Positions 1-7,120 of a DNA stretch of 12,085 nt are shown here, piece by piece; the first letter of the stretch is position 1, and each line of letters opens with the position of its first letter. The stretch is taken from the NCBI GenBank assembly GCA_943326975.2, contig CALPVI020000024.1, positions 1-12,085 of the forward strand, written 5' to 3'. Source of the stretch: Actinomyces viscosus. GTDB taxonomy: Bacteria > Bacteroidota > Bacteroidia > Flavobacteriales_D > Crocinitomicaceae. The position numbers and the translations under genes are program-made. The notes under the pieces are model-generated. The model searched no databases. It saw only the letters and a list, made by a program, of their open reading frames with translations, and was not told the DNA's origin.

Positions 1-629
1 TAATATCTCACGTAAACGACTTTTTTTGTCTCAAAAAATTCCTCAGAAAAATGATCTGGTAGATTATGTATGTAAAAATATCGGTTTACACCTTTCATTT
101 CCTCTTTTAAATCACCTCCTTTTAGATATAAGATTCCATTTTTTAATTCATGAACACTTTTCTTTTTGAATTTTCCATTGATCCATTTAATGAAATCAGG
201 CATCGCAGTTACTGCACGACTTACTATAAAATCAAATTGTTTATCAATATTTTCTGCACGTTCGTGAATTCCTGTAACATTTGTTAAACCGATGGCTGCG
301 GCAACTTCATTCACCACTTTGATTTTTTTTCCGATAGAATCTACTAATGTAAAATTACAGTTCGGGTATAAGATAGCTAATGGGATACCAGGAAAACCTC
401 CGCCAGTTCCAATGTCCATTATATCAGCGCCATCTTTAAATTGCATGATTTTGGCTATACCTAAAGAATGTAAAACATGTCTCTCGTAAAAATTATCAGT
501 ATCTTTTCTTGAAATTACATTGATTTGATTATTCCAAAAAGTATAAACTTCTAACAATTTGGAAAACTGCTCTATTTGTTTCTCTGTTAAATCAGGAAAA
601 TATTTTAAAATAAGTTGTTCAGAATTCAT
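1..629 (-). CDS. rsmG: RsmG, 16S rRNA (guanine527-N7)-methyltransferase, cut at its last codon by the window edge
   Basis: RsmG (GidB) uses S-adenosylmethionine to methylate N7 of G527 in 16S rRNA, in the cytoplasm. Reading down from the ATG at 629-627 gives 209 sense codons without a stop. The SAM-binding glycine loop DIGTGGGFPG lies at residues 72-81. The acidic strand after motif I (TLVDS, about 94-98) and the family motif VSRAV (136-140) are both present. The final complete codon is Tyr at 3-5, and the next codon begins TA, so a stop (TAA or TAG) probably falls exactly at the edge. The usual family length is about 205-215 residues, so the protein is effectively complete. It is the last gene of the minus-strand run after the sigma factor, with a 66-base spacer between them. 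Identification is secure; only the last codon is unseen. Confidence 0.95.
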   Translation of the reverse strand, partial: MNSEQLILKYFPDLTEKQIEQFSKLLEVYTFWNNQINVISRKDTDNFYERHVLHSLGIAKIMQFKDGADIMDIGTGGGFPGIPLAILYPNCNFTLVDSIGKKIKVVNEVAAAIGLTNVTGIHERAENIDKQFDFIVSRAVTAMPDFIKWINGKFKKKSVHELKNGILYLKGGDLKEEMKGVNRYFYIHNLPDHFSEEFFETKKVVYVRY

Positions 630-640
630 ATTTCTTTTTT

Positions 641-686
641 TAATCCTTTGGAATTAGGAATTTATGAATTAGAATTATAAGGATTA
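641..686. repeat. AT-rich spacer with GAATTA direct repeats inside an inverted repeat
   Basis: TAATCCTT at 641-648 is exactly complementary to AAGGATTA at 679-686, with a 30-base loop. The loop holds direct repeats of GAATTAG (651-657 and 666-672) and a further GAATTA (672-677). Another GGAATTA follows at 692-698, at the end of the sigma gene. The spacer lies between the sigma factor and rsmG, both on the minus strand. Read in that direction the second arm is followed by A residues, not U, so it is not a standard terminator. It may be a degenerate small repeat or only biased spacer DNA. Confidence 0.4.
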
Positions 687-695
687 TTAAAGGAA

Positions 696-1301
696 TTATA
701 TATTTTCCTTTGTCTTTTCAATCATATTTGCCAAAAACTCTCTTGCTCTAAATAATTGTGCTTTTACAGTACCAAGAGGTAGATTTAATTCTTCAGCAAT
801 TTCCTCGTAACTTAATTCTTCAAAGTAACGCTTTTCAACTAATTCTCTGTAACGCGGTTTTAATTGCGTTACCAAGTTGCGCATTAATTTTACTTTTTGA
901 TTATATATTATAGTTTCTTCAGGATCAAGAGTTTGTGATTTAGCATCGTAGAATATAACTTCGCCATCATCTGTCATCATACCTGTATCCATAGAAGTTA
1001 CTTTGATTCTTTTCTTACGAATAAAATCGATACAATTGTTAGAGGCGATTTTGAAAAGCCATGTACTAAATGCGAAATTAGGAGAATATTGTTCCAAACG
1101 ACTAAAAGCCTTTCCGAATGCTTCTAAAGTTAAATCTTCAGCATCGTCTGGGTGCTTTACCATTTTTAACATCATGAAGTAAATTGATTCACGATATTTT
1201 TCCATTAATTCCGCGTAAGCGCTTTGTTTACCTTTTATAGCAGCTTCGACTAAAATTAAGTCATATTTTGCTTTATCTGATAAATGTTCGCTTCCTACCA
1301 T
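696..1301 (-). CDS. ECF-type sigma-70 family RNA polymerase sigma factor
   Basis: This is a 201-residue group 4 (ECF-like) sigma factor that would direct RNA polymerase to a specific promoter set. Region 2 spans about residues 22-97. It contains DDAEDLTLEAFGKAF (52-66), matching the core-binding and -10 recognition helices, followed by FSTWLFKIASNNCIDFIRKKR (78-98). Region 4 spans about 140-192, with the helix-turn-helix LSYEEIAEELNLPLGTVKAQLFRAR at 163-187. There is no sigma region 1.1 or region 3, as expected for this group. The ATG at 1301 lies inside the end of the glycosyltransferase gene (7-base overlap), with a purine-rich AAGAAG just upstream, so translation may be coupled. No anti-sigma factor gene is adjacent. 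The target regulon cannot be inferred from the sequence. Confidence 0.9.
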   Translation of the reverse strand: MVGSEHLSDKAKYDLILVEAAIKGKQSAYAELMEKYRESIYFMMLKMVKHPDDAEDLTLEAFGKAFSRLEQYSPNFAFSTWLFKIASNNCIDFIRKKRIKVTSMDTGMMTDDGEVIFYDAKSQTLDPEETIIYNQKVKLMRNLVTQLKPRYRELVEKRYFEELSYEEIAEELNLPLGTVKAQLFRAREFLANMIEKTKENI

Positions 1302-2431
1302 TTTGTTTCTTCTTTTTTATTCATTGAATAGTACAGTATCGGAATCAGTAGTGAGTAAGCAATATCTAATAAAGGAATCATTGCAACAAAACCTGGTTCT
1401 TTCAGTTTATAGAAGCAGCGTGCATGAATCCACCATTTGATAAACATTACAAATCCAAAAACAGATAACGTAATCCAACGATAGTTTGTATCAAATAACA
1501 AAATAACAAAGGATATCAATAGTATTAACATGGTGAAAGGATATATTCCTAACATCGCTTTTTTGAAAACTTTATATCGATCGGCAGTCGTATAGTGTCT
1601 GGCTTTTTGTCTTAGCCAACTTTCCCAATCTGGACTGCCTTCAGAATGACAAAATGATGCAGGGTCTAAATTGATAGCATAGTTTTCTTTTGTAGCACTT
1701 TCTTGCACAAATAAGTCATCATCTCCAGATGTTAAAGAGTAATGAGATTTAAATCCATTTACTGAATTAAAAACTGTTTTGGTGTAAGCTAAATTTCTGC
1801 CTACTCCCATGTAAGGCATTTTTGCTAATGCTAATGAAAAATAATTTAAGGCAATCCAAGTTGTATCAAATCGAATGATTTTATTTAATAAACCTGAACG
1901 CGTAATGTATGGAGCGTATCCTAAAACAATTTCTTTTTTGTCAGCGAAATTACTTATAGTACTTTTTAACCATTGATTGGATGCAGGTTTACAATCTGCA
2001 TCTGTAAAAACCAAATGTTCGTATTTGGATCCTTTAATACCAATTGTAAGTGGAAGTTTTTTACCTGGTTTTAAATGTTGACTTCTCTCAATTTCAATTA
2101 CTCTTAAGTTTTTATACTGTTGTGCATATGCATTTAAGATGTGATAAGATTCATCAACAGATTGATGATTAATTACAATAACTTCAAATTCAGGATAATC
2201 TTGTTGAAGGATTGTAGGTAAATTATCATACAAGTTGTCAGCATCATTTCTTGCTGAAATTAAAATTGTTACAGGTGGTAAATCTGATCGTTTTTCTTGT
2301 TTTTTGTAATTGTAAAACGAAAGTTTACCATGTATTAGTAGCACATAAAGCAACTGCAGCAAGGCTACAAAGGCGAACGTGAAAAATAAAATCGTTGTTA
2401 AATTCTGTTCAAAATCCGGTATAAACTGCAT
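1295..2431 (-). CDS. Membrane-anchored family 2 glycosyltransferase
   Basis: This 378-residue inner-membrane GT-A fold glycosyltransferase probably transfers a sugar from a nucleotide-sugar during envelope or exopolysaccharide synthesis; donor and acceptor are unknown. One transmembrane helix lies at about 13-33. The catalytic domain follows: VTILISARND at 54-63, the metal-binding TDADC at 143-147, GDDD at 236-239 as the probable catalytic-base region, and RQKARHY at 274-280 in the place of the QxxRW motif of processive enzymes. Three C-terminal helices lie at about 293-313, 318-336 and 350-369. The strand that normally reads VDDxSxD here reads INHQSVD (87-93), so both nucleotide-contacting aspartates are replaced. 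It is first of the minus-strand run with the sigma factor and rsmG. A candidate promoter sits just upstream, at 2451-2478. Confidence 0.88.
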   Translation of the reverse strand: MQFIPDFEQNLTTILFFTFAFVALLQLLYVLLIHGKLSFYNYKKQEKRSDLPPVTILISARNDADNLYDNLPTILQQDYPEFEVIVINHQSVDESYHILNAYAQQYKNLRVIEIERSQHLKPGKKLPLTIGIKGSKYEHLVFTDADCKPASNQWLKSTISNFADKKEIVLGYAPYITRSGLLNKIIRFDTTWIALNYFSLALAKMPYMGVGRNLAYTKTVFNSVNGFKSHYSLTSGDDDLFVQESATKENYAINLDPASFCHSEGSPDWESWLRQKARHYTTADRYKVFKKAMLGIYPFTMLILLISFVILLFDTNYRWITLSVFGFVMFIKWWIHARCFYKLKEPGFVAMIPLLDIAYSLLIPILYYSMNKKEETKW

Positions 2432-2450
2432 TATGTGTAAAGCTTTCTTG

Positions 2451-2478
2451 CAAATATGGGGAGCATAAGTAAATACAA
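2451..2478 (-). promoter_or_regulatory. Candidate Bacteroidota-type promoter for the glycosyltransferase operon
   Basis: Read on the minus strand there is a TTG (2478-2476), a 17-base spacer, then CATATTTG (2458-2451), which matches TAnnTTTG at five of its six fixed positions. The start codon at 2431 would follow a short leader of roughly a dozen bases. The spacing is at the short end of the range reported for Bacteroidota promoters. This is an inference from pattern only. Confidence 0.4.
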
Positions 2479-2479
2479 T

Positions 2480-2487
2480 TATCTTTG
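2480..2487 (+). promoter_or_regulatory. Candidate -7 box for tgt (TATCTTTG)
   Basis: TATCTTTG is an exact match to the Bacteroidota -7 consensus TAnnTTTG. It lies 24 bases before the tgt ATG at 2512. No clear TTTG -33 element is found at the usual distance; the nearest TTG ends at 2450, about 29 bases upstream. Transcription would start near 2494, which argues against the in-frame TTG at 2485 as the tgt start. The box almost abuts the -33 element of the opposing promoter, so the two polymerases could exclude one another. Confidence 0.4.
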
Positions 2488-2511
2488 TGCTGTTTATTTT
2501 TCAACAATTTT

Positions 2512-3642
2512 ATGCACTTCGATTTAATACATTCAGATTCAAAGTCTAACGCGAGAGCTGGTTTGTTACATACAGACCATGGTGTAGTAGAAACACCGAT
2601 ATTTATGCCTGTAGGTACTGCAGGTACAGTGAAAGGTGTTCATCAACATGAAATAAAAGACGATATTAAAGCTCAAATTATTTTGGGTAATACTTATCAT
2701 TTATTCATGAGACCAGGTACGGAAGTGATTCAGGCTGCTGGAGGTTTGCATAAATTCAATGGTTGGGAAGGACCTATTTTGACAGATAGTGGTGGGTATC
2801 AAGTATATTCATTGTCTGGTTCAAGAAAGATTAAAGAAGAGGGGGTTAAGTTTCAATCTCATTATGATGGTAGTTACCACTTCTTTACACCTGAAAGAGC
2901 AATTGATATTCAACGTCAAATAGGAGCAGATATTATTATGGCATTTGATGAATGTACACCTTATCCATGTGATTATCATTATGCAAAACGTTCTATGCAC
3001 ATGACTCATCGATGGTTAAAACGTTGTTATGATCAAATGGATGCAACAGAACCTCTTTATGGTTACGATCAAAATTTATTTCCAATTATTCAAGGTAGTA
3101 CTTATAAAGATTTGAGAAAAGAATCTGCTGAAGTGATTGCAGGCTATGGAACAATAGGAAATGCAATCGGAGGTTTGTCGGTAGGTGAACCTGATGAAGA
3201 TTTGTATGAAATGACTGATTTGGTTTGTGGTATTTTACCGAAAGATAAAGCAAGATATTTAATGGGGGTAGGAACACCTGTTAACTTATTAGAATGTATT
3301 TCGATGGGAATCGATATGTTCGATTGCGTAATGCCTTCGAGAAATGCTCGTCATGGAATGTTATTTACTTCAGAAGGTACAATCAACATTAAAAATCAAA
3401 AATGGGAAAAAGATTTTTCAGTTTTAGATCCTAATGGAACATCATATGTAGATCAAGCTTATTCGAAAGCCTATTTAAGACATTTGATAAAATCGAATGA
3501 ATATCTTGGTTTTCAAATAGCTACTATTCATAATTTAGCTTTCTATTTAGCGTTAGTGAAAGAAGCAAGGGTTCGTATTTTAGATGGAACTTTTGCAGAT
3601 TGGAAAAATGTTATGGTTAAGAAATTAGGTCAAAAATTATAA
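2512..3642 (+). CDS. tgt: Tgt, tRNA-guanine(34) transglycosylase, lacking the zinc cysteines
   Basis: Tgt exchanges guanine at tRNA position 34 for preQ1 in queuosine synthesis. The ATG at 2512 gives 376 residues beginning MHFDLIHSDS. An in-frame TTG at 2485 would only add nine poorly matching residues. Family landmarks are present: TDSGGYQ at 91-97 (general-base Asp92), the substrate pocket DECTPYP at 146-152, GGLSVGE at 220-226, and DMFDCVMPSR at 268-277 with the probable nucleophile Asp271. The C-terminal zinc site normally reads CxCxxC plus a histidine 26 residues on. Here the three cysteine positions are Gly309, Ser311 and Asp314, while His340 remains, so a structural zinc is unlikely. 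From memory, other Bacteroidota Tgts share this. The gene leads the plus-strand run and is divergent from the glycosyltransferase. Confidence 0.96.
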   Translation: MHFDLIHSDSKSNARAGLLHTDHGVVETPIFMPVGTAGTVKGVHQHEIKDDIKAQIILGNTYHLFMRPGTEVIQAAGGLHKFNGWEGPILTDSGGYQVYSLSGSRKIKEEGVKFQSHYDGSYHFFTPERAIDIQRQIGADIIMAFDECTPYPCDYHYAKRSMHMTHRWLKRCYDQMDATEPLYGYDQNLFPIIQGSTYKDLRKESAEVIAGYGTIGNAIGGLSVGEPDEDLYEMTDLVCGILPKDKARYLMGVGTPVNLLECISMGIDMFDCVMPSRNARHGMLFTSEGTINIKNQKWEKDFSVLDPNGTSYVDQAYSKAYLRHLIKSNEYLGFQIATIHNLAFYLALVKEARVRILDGTFADWKNVMVKKLGQKL

Positions 3643-3687
3643 TTATTTTCGATTCAAATTGATAATCTAAAAACCATTATAAAAGAG

Positions 3688-4764
3688 GTGCTTAAAATTT
3701 TAGATAAATATATCATTCGAAAGTTTTTGACGACTTTCTTTTTTATGCTAGGGATAATTATGCTATTGTCCATGGTATTTGATATGTCTGAACGTTTAAG
3801 TGAATTCATTGAAAAACAGGCGCCTATAGCAGATATTTTCTTAAAATATTATGTGACTTTTATTTTGTATTACGGGAATACGTTCTCGTCTATGATTATT
3901 TTTATTTCTGTGATTTGGTTCACTGCTAAAATGGCGCAGGACACTGAAATAGTCCCCATTTTAAATAGTGGAAGAACATTTAATCGATTTTTAAGGCCAT
4001 ATATGATTGCGGCTACTATATTAATGGTGTTGTCTTTGATCTTAAATCATTTGATATTACCAATGGCAAATAAAGTTCGTTTAGATTTTGATAATCAGTA
4101 TTATAGAGCTGGTTTACATGTAGAAGATTATTATGCGGAATTTCCTGGGAATATATCGGTTAACTTTTCCTCTTATGTTTCCGAGGATAATAAGATTAAT
4201 GATTTTGTTTTACAAAAAACAGATAATTCAAATAAAGTAATTTATTTTATAAAAGCTAGAACAGCTGAATATTTTCCTAAATCAAATAAATGGAAATTAG
4301 TTGATTACTATGAAAGAAAATCGTTGGGTGTAAATGAAGAGATTATAAATGGTAAAGAGAAAGATACCATTTATAATTTTACCATTGATGATATGGCTCA
4401 TAGAGAGAATATTGCTGAGATTATGAATTATTATGAATTGAAAAAATTTATAGCTCGTGAGAAGCAAAAAGGGGCTGCGAATGTGCCTACCTATGAGTTA
4501 GAATTGTATAGAAGGTCTTCTTTGCCCTTTGCGACTTATGTTTTAACTATTATTGGTGTGTCAGTATCTAGTAGAAAAAAACGTGGGGGAGTTGGGATAA
4601 ATATCGCATTAGGATTGGGAATTATATTTGTTTACATTTTCACCATGAAAATTATGGATGTTGCAGCAGTAAACGTTGGTTTTTCTCCTATTATTGCAGT
4701 GTGGATACCTAATGTTTTGTTTGGTTTTGTAGCATATATTTTGTATCGATATGCGCCTAAATAA
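3688..4764 (+). CDS. LptF/LptG family (YjgP/YjgQ) lipopolysaccharide-export permease
   Basis: LptF and LptG are the inner-membrane subunits of the LptB2FG ABC complex that extracts LPS and passes it to the periplasmic bridge. This 358-residue protein has the family layout. Three N-terminal transmembrane helices lie at about 14-31, 57-80 and 106-125. A soluble periplasmic domain of about 150 residues follows (the jellyroll). Three C-terminal helices lie at about 278-294, 305-322 and 335-353. The N-terminus MLKILDKYIIRKFL and the SVIWFTAKMAQDTEI segment (74-88) are typical. The start is GTG at 3688, preceded directly by AAAGAGG; no in-frame ATG is nearby upstream. The gene follows tgt by 45 bases and overlaps the barrel gene by 14. 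LptF and LptG cannot be told apart here, and a partner is expected elsewhere in the genome. Confidence 0.92.
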   Translation: MLKILDKYIIRKFLTTFFFMLGIIMLLSMVFDMSERLSEFIEKQAPIADIFLKYYVTFILYYGNTFSSMIIFISVIWFTAKMAQDTEIVPILNSGRTFNRFLRPYMIAATILMVLSLILNHLILPMANKVRLDFDNQYYRAGLHVEDYYAEFPGNISVNFSSYVSEDNKINDFVLQKTDNSNKVIYFIKARTAEYFPKSNKWKLVDYYERKSLGVNEEIINGKEKDTIYNFTIDDMAHRENIAEIMNYYELKKFIAREKQKGAANVPTYELELYRRSSLPFATYVLTIIGVSVSSRKKRGGVGINIALGLGIIFVYIFTMKIMDVAAVNVGFSPIIAVWIPNVLFGFVAYILYRYAPK

Positions 4765-5515
4765 ATGGATTGTATTCTTCTTCTTGATGAGTCTAAGGAG
4801 TTCATTTTCTCAAGTTGTAAATATCGAGAATAAGCGTATCTACGATGATACAGCTGGTTGGAGTGGTGCGATTGATGCAACTTTTAGTGCAATGAAAACA
4901 ACAAATTCATTAATTAATCTTGCTTTTCGCCCAAGGGTTCAGTATAAAACACTAAAGCATTATTGGTTTTTTATTAGCGATTTAAATTACTCTAAAGGAA
5001 ATGATCGCGTATATGCAAATATGGGAATGGCTCATTTAAGATATGCTTATAGAATTAAAGGTCCATGGAAATGGGAGAGTTACGCGCAAGTTCAATACAA
5101 TCAATTGCTTGATCAACAGCTTCGATCATCATATGGAACTGGGTTTCGATTGAAATTTTTTGATAATAAAAAGAGTAAGTATTTTATTGGTTCATCTGTC
5201 TTTTATGAGTATGAAAAGATTAGAACAACGCTTCAAATAAATGAAGAGATTAGAATGAATAACTATGTCTCATGGTATATAGATCCAAAAAATAATTTTT
5301 CATTTACAGCTGCAACTTATTACCAACCCTTACTTTCAAACTTTAATGATTTTCGATTAATGGGTCAATATACCTTGACTTTTAAAATGACAAAGAAAAT
5401 TGATTTTAAGTTTGAGTGGACAAGCTTTTACGATAGTCGCCCTGTTGTTAATGTTCCAAACTGGACTTTTAATACTTCTTTTGGGGTTCGTTTAAAATTA
5501 GAAGATAATCTTTAG
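4751..5515 (+). CDS. Probable outer-membrane beta-barrel protein, DUF481-like
   Basis: This 254-residue exported protein has a signal peptide at about residues 1-20 (basic start, hydrophobic core WIVFFFLMSL, probable cleavage after SSFS). The mature part is a series of alternating, aromatic-rich strands, for example YWFFISDLNYS (71-81) and WESYAQVQYNQLLDQQLR (108-125). The second segment, followed by YGTGFRLKF, resembles the DUF481 (YdiY-like) family pattern. The chain ends with the strand-like FGVRLKLEDNL. Its role is unknown. Its ATG lies 14 bases inside the LptF/G-type permease gene in another frame, implying co-transcription and perhaps translational coupling. It is convergent with the next gene, with overlapping stop codons. 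Outer-membrane location is well supported; the family name is moderately sure. Confidence 0.7.
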   Translation: MRLNKWIVFFFLMSLRSSFSQVVNIENKRIYDDTAGWSGAIDATFSAMKTTNSLINLAFRPRVQYKTLKHYWFFISDLNYSKGNDRVYANMGMAHLRYAYRIKGPWKWESYAQVQYNQLLDQQLRSSYGTGFRLKFFDNKKSKYFIGSSVFYEYEKIRTTLQINEEIRMNNYVSWYIDPKNNFSFTAATYYQPLLSNFNDFRLMGQYTLTFKMTKKIDFKFEWTSFYDSRPVVNVPNWTFNTSFGVRLKLEDNL

Positions 5516-7017
5516 TAATTTTCATCTTTTCCAATGAAGTTACTTTCATTGTAGAAATTTAACCATTCAGAAAAATCAAAGAATAAAAGTGCATTTTTCT
5601 CCAAATCAAAATTCTTTAAGTTAGACATATCGTTTTTTAATTGAGTAAAAACAAGTTTCTTTTCATTGATGGATTTTGCTTCTAATATATTTGAAATAAA
5701 TTTAAGTATTTGTTTTTCAAATAAATAAACTTTACTTTTTTGTATAATAAATTGTTTAAAATCTTCTAATTTATCTTTAGTTACTTCTTCTGAGTTATTT
5801 TCTACTTCTGCAAAAAACAAAATTATTTTAGCTAAAACGATAACTTCTTCTTTGATTTTACCTTCTTGATGTTTAATGAAATATTGAATAGTTTCGATTG
5901 CTTTTTTCTGTTTTTGAAGTCCAAGAAGTGTGAATAGTTTTTGAAAGGTACAGAAATTGATTTCTTGATGTAATTCTTCAAAAGCGATGGAAGAATTTTC
6001 AATTTTCAAAATCAATTCTTCATGTTTATCAAGATGGCTTCCTCCTTCAATAAACTCTTTTTTTATATTGAAAGTCATTAATTTCAGAGTAAACCAGATA
6101 TAATTTTTATAGTTGGTTATATGAGGGAAATTTGATTTGTAGTTATTTAATCTATCTAAACTTTCCACAAATTGTTCATTTTTCAAATATAATTGTATTA
6201 AGCATAGATTAGCTAAAGATCTTATGTATAAGTCTTCCTTTTGATGTATATATCCTGGAGAGCTTTCAAATAGTTGTGCGCAGCTTACAAAGTATTTTTC
6301 GCTGTAAGAATAATCATTAGTTAAATAATAAGCTAAACCTTTGATGAAATTGAATAAAATTTTAGAAAACTCAGTTTCTGCAGATTTTTCATTGATTAGC
6401 AAAAAGTTTTGCAAGAAATCTGATACATTTCTTTTTTCAAAAGAATTTCTGGTTCCTTCAAATTGTTTATTCAACGATTCAACTTCAAGGAAAAGTTTTT
6501 CATATTTTAATTCGTTTTCTAATTGCTTAATATGACTCGACCAAAAGTCATCATGATTTTTAATTCGATCACTAATTTCATCAGCTGAACTTGTACGAGT
6601 ATTTTGAAAGTTCTTCTCACGAAATAATAATGCGGTTTCAAAAGTAAGGCTTCCTGAAAGTGCAGTTCGTTCTGCTCTATTAAATTCTTTTTTTGCTTCT
6701 TCTAATAATCCTTTAGAAAGTAAAATTTTGTAATTAGTCAAATGAATATTTGGTTCATTTTCGAAATGCTCAGAAGCATGAAACATTCTAAGCGCCTGCA
6801 ATATTTTTTTATATAAAGTTTGCTTTAATTGCGCAAAATGTAGTGAATTGAATTCTTTCTTTATTTCTTTTTCATTGTACTTCTTCACTTTACATAACTT
6901 ATTAAAAAGTTGTGCGTATTGATTAACAGTATTCTGAGTTTGGAGAGTAGAAAGACGTGTGAAATAACGTTTTTCAGTTGCACTCATCGATTGAACCAAA
7001 GAAAATAAGTAATCCAT
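5512..7017 (-). CDS. Uncharacterised 501-residue helical protein with N-terminal EKRYF motif
   Basis: I cannot assign a function. The protein has no signal peptide or transmembrane helix, so it is probably cytoplasmic, and it is rich in Lys, Glu, Asn, Phe and Leu. Almost the whole length looks alpha-helical, with a middle part (about 90-420) of helix pairs resembling degenerate TPR repeats, for example the aromatic-rich segment around LAYYLTNDYSYSEKYF. The N-terminal 80 residues look like a separate unit: SMSATEKRYFTRLS (10-23), then YAQLFNKL (34-41) and FAQLKQTLYKKILQALRMFH (61-80). From memory, similar N-termini occur in hypothetical proteins of Bacteroidota, sometimes as paralogs. The ATG at 7017 keeps the full motif; the alternative Met11 would cut into it. 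It is a single gene, convergent with the barrel gene and divergent from the transporter. Confidence 0.85.
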   Translation of the reverse strand: MDYLFSLVQSMSATEKRYFTRLSTLQTQNTVNQYAQLFNKLCKVKKYNEKEIKKEFNSLHFAQLKQTLYKKILQALRMFHASEHFENEPNIHLTNYKILLSKGLLEEAKKEFNRAERTALSGSLTFETALLFREKNFQNTRTSSADEISDRIKNHDDFWSSHIKQLENELKYEKLFLEVESLNKQFEGTRNSFEKRNVSDFLQNFLLINEKSAETEFSKILFNFIKGLAYYLTNDYSYSEKYFVSCAQLFESSPGYIHQKEDLYIRSLANLCLIQLYLKNEQFVESLDRLNNYKSNFPHITNYKNYIWFTLKLMTFNIKKEFIEGGSHLDKHEELILKIENSSIAFEELHQEINFCTFQKLFTLLGLQKQKKAIETIQYFIKHQEGKIKEEVIVLAKIILFFAEVENNSEEVTKDKLEDFKQFIIQKSKVYLFEKQILKFISNILEAKSINEKKLVFTQLKNDMSNLKNFDLEKNALLFFDFSEWLNFYNESNFIGKDENY

Positions 7018-7042
7018 ATTTAAAATAATAGTATTTTGGTTT

Positions 7043-7075
7043 TAAAAGTATTAATAATAAAGCATATAAGCAAAG
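7043..7075 (-). promoter_or_regulatory. Candidate promoter for the 501-residue protein gene
   Basis: On the minus strand CTTTG (7075-7071) is followed by a 20-base spacer and then TACTTTTA (7050-7043). This matches TTTG / TAnnTTTG with one mismatch and a typical spacing. Transcription would begin near 7036, giving a leader of about 19 bases before the ATG at 7017. The assignment rests on pattern only. Confidence 0.4.
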
Positions 7076-7120
7076 TTTTTACTTTTATGAAATGTTATTA
7101 TTAATTAACTTATTTTCATT

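Noticed and set aside
292..489. Plus-strand 65-codon open frame
   Set aside because: It lies wholly inside rsmG on the opposite strand, whose SAM-binding motif is read cleanly there, so this is a shadow frame.
2485..2511. Upstream TTG start adding nine residues to tgt
   Set aside because: The extra residues do not match the known Tgt N-terminus, and the TTG overlaps the -7 box, so transcription would begin after it. ATG 2512 fits the family.
4632..4880. Minus-strand 82-codon open frame across the permease/barrel junction
   Set aside because: It is antisense to two genes with clear membrane and signal-peptide features and has no domain-like character.
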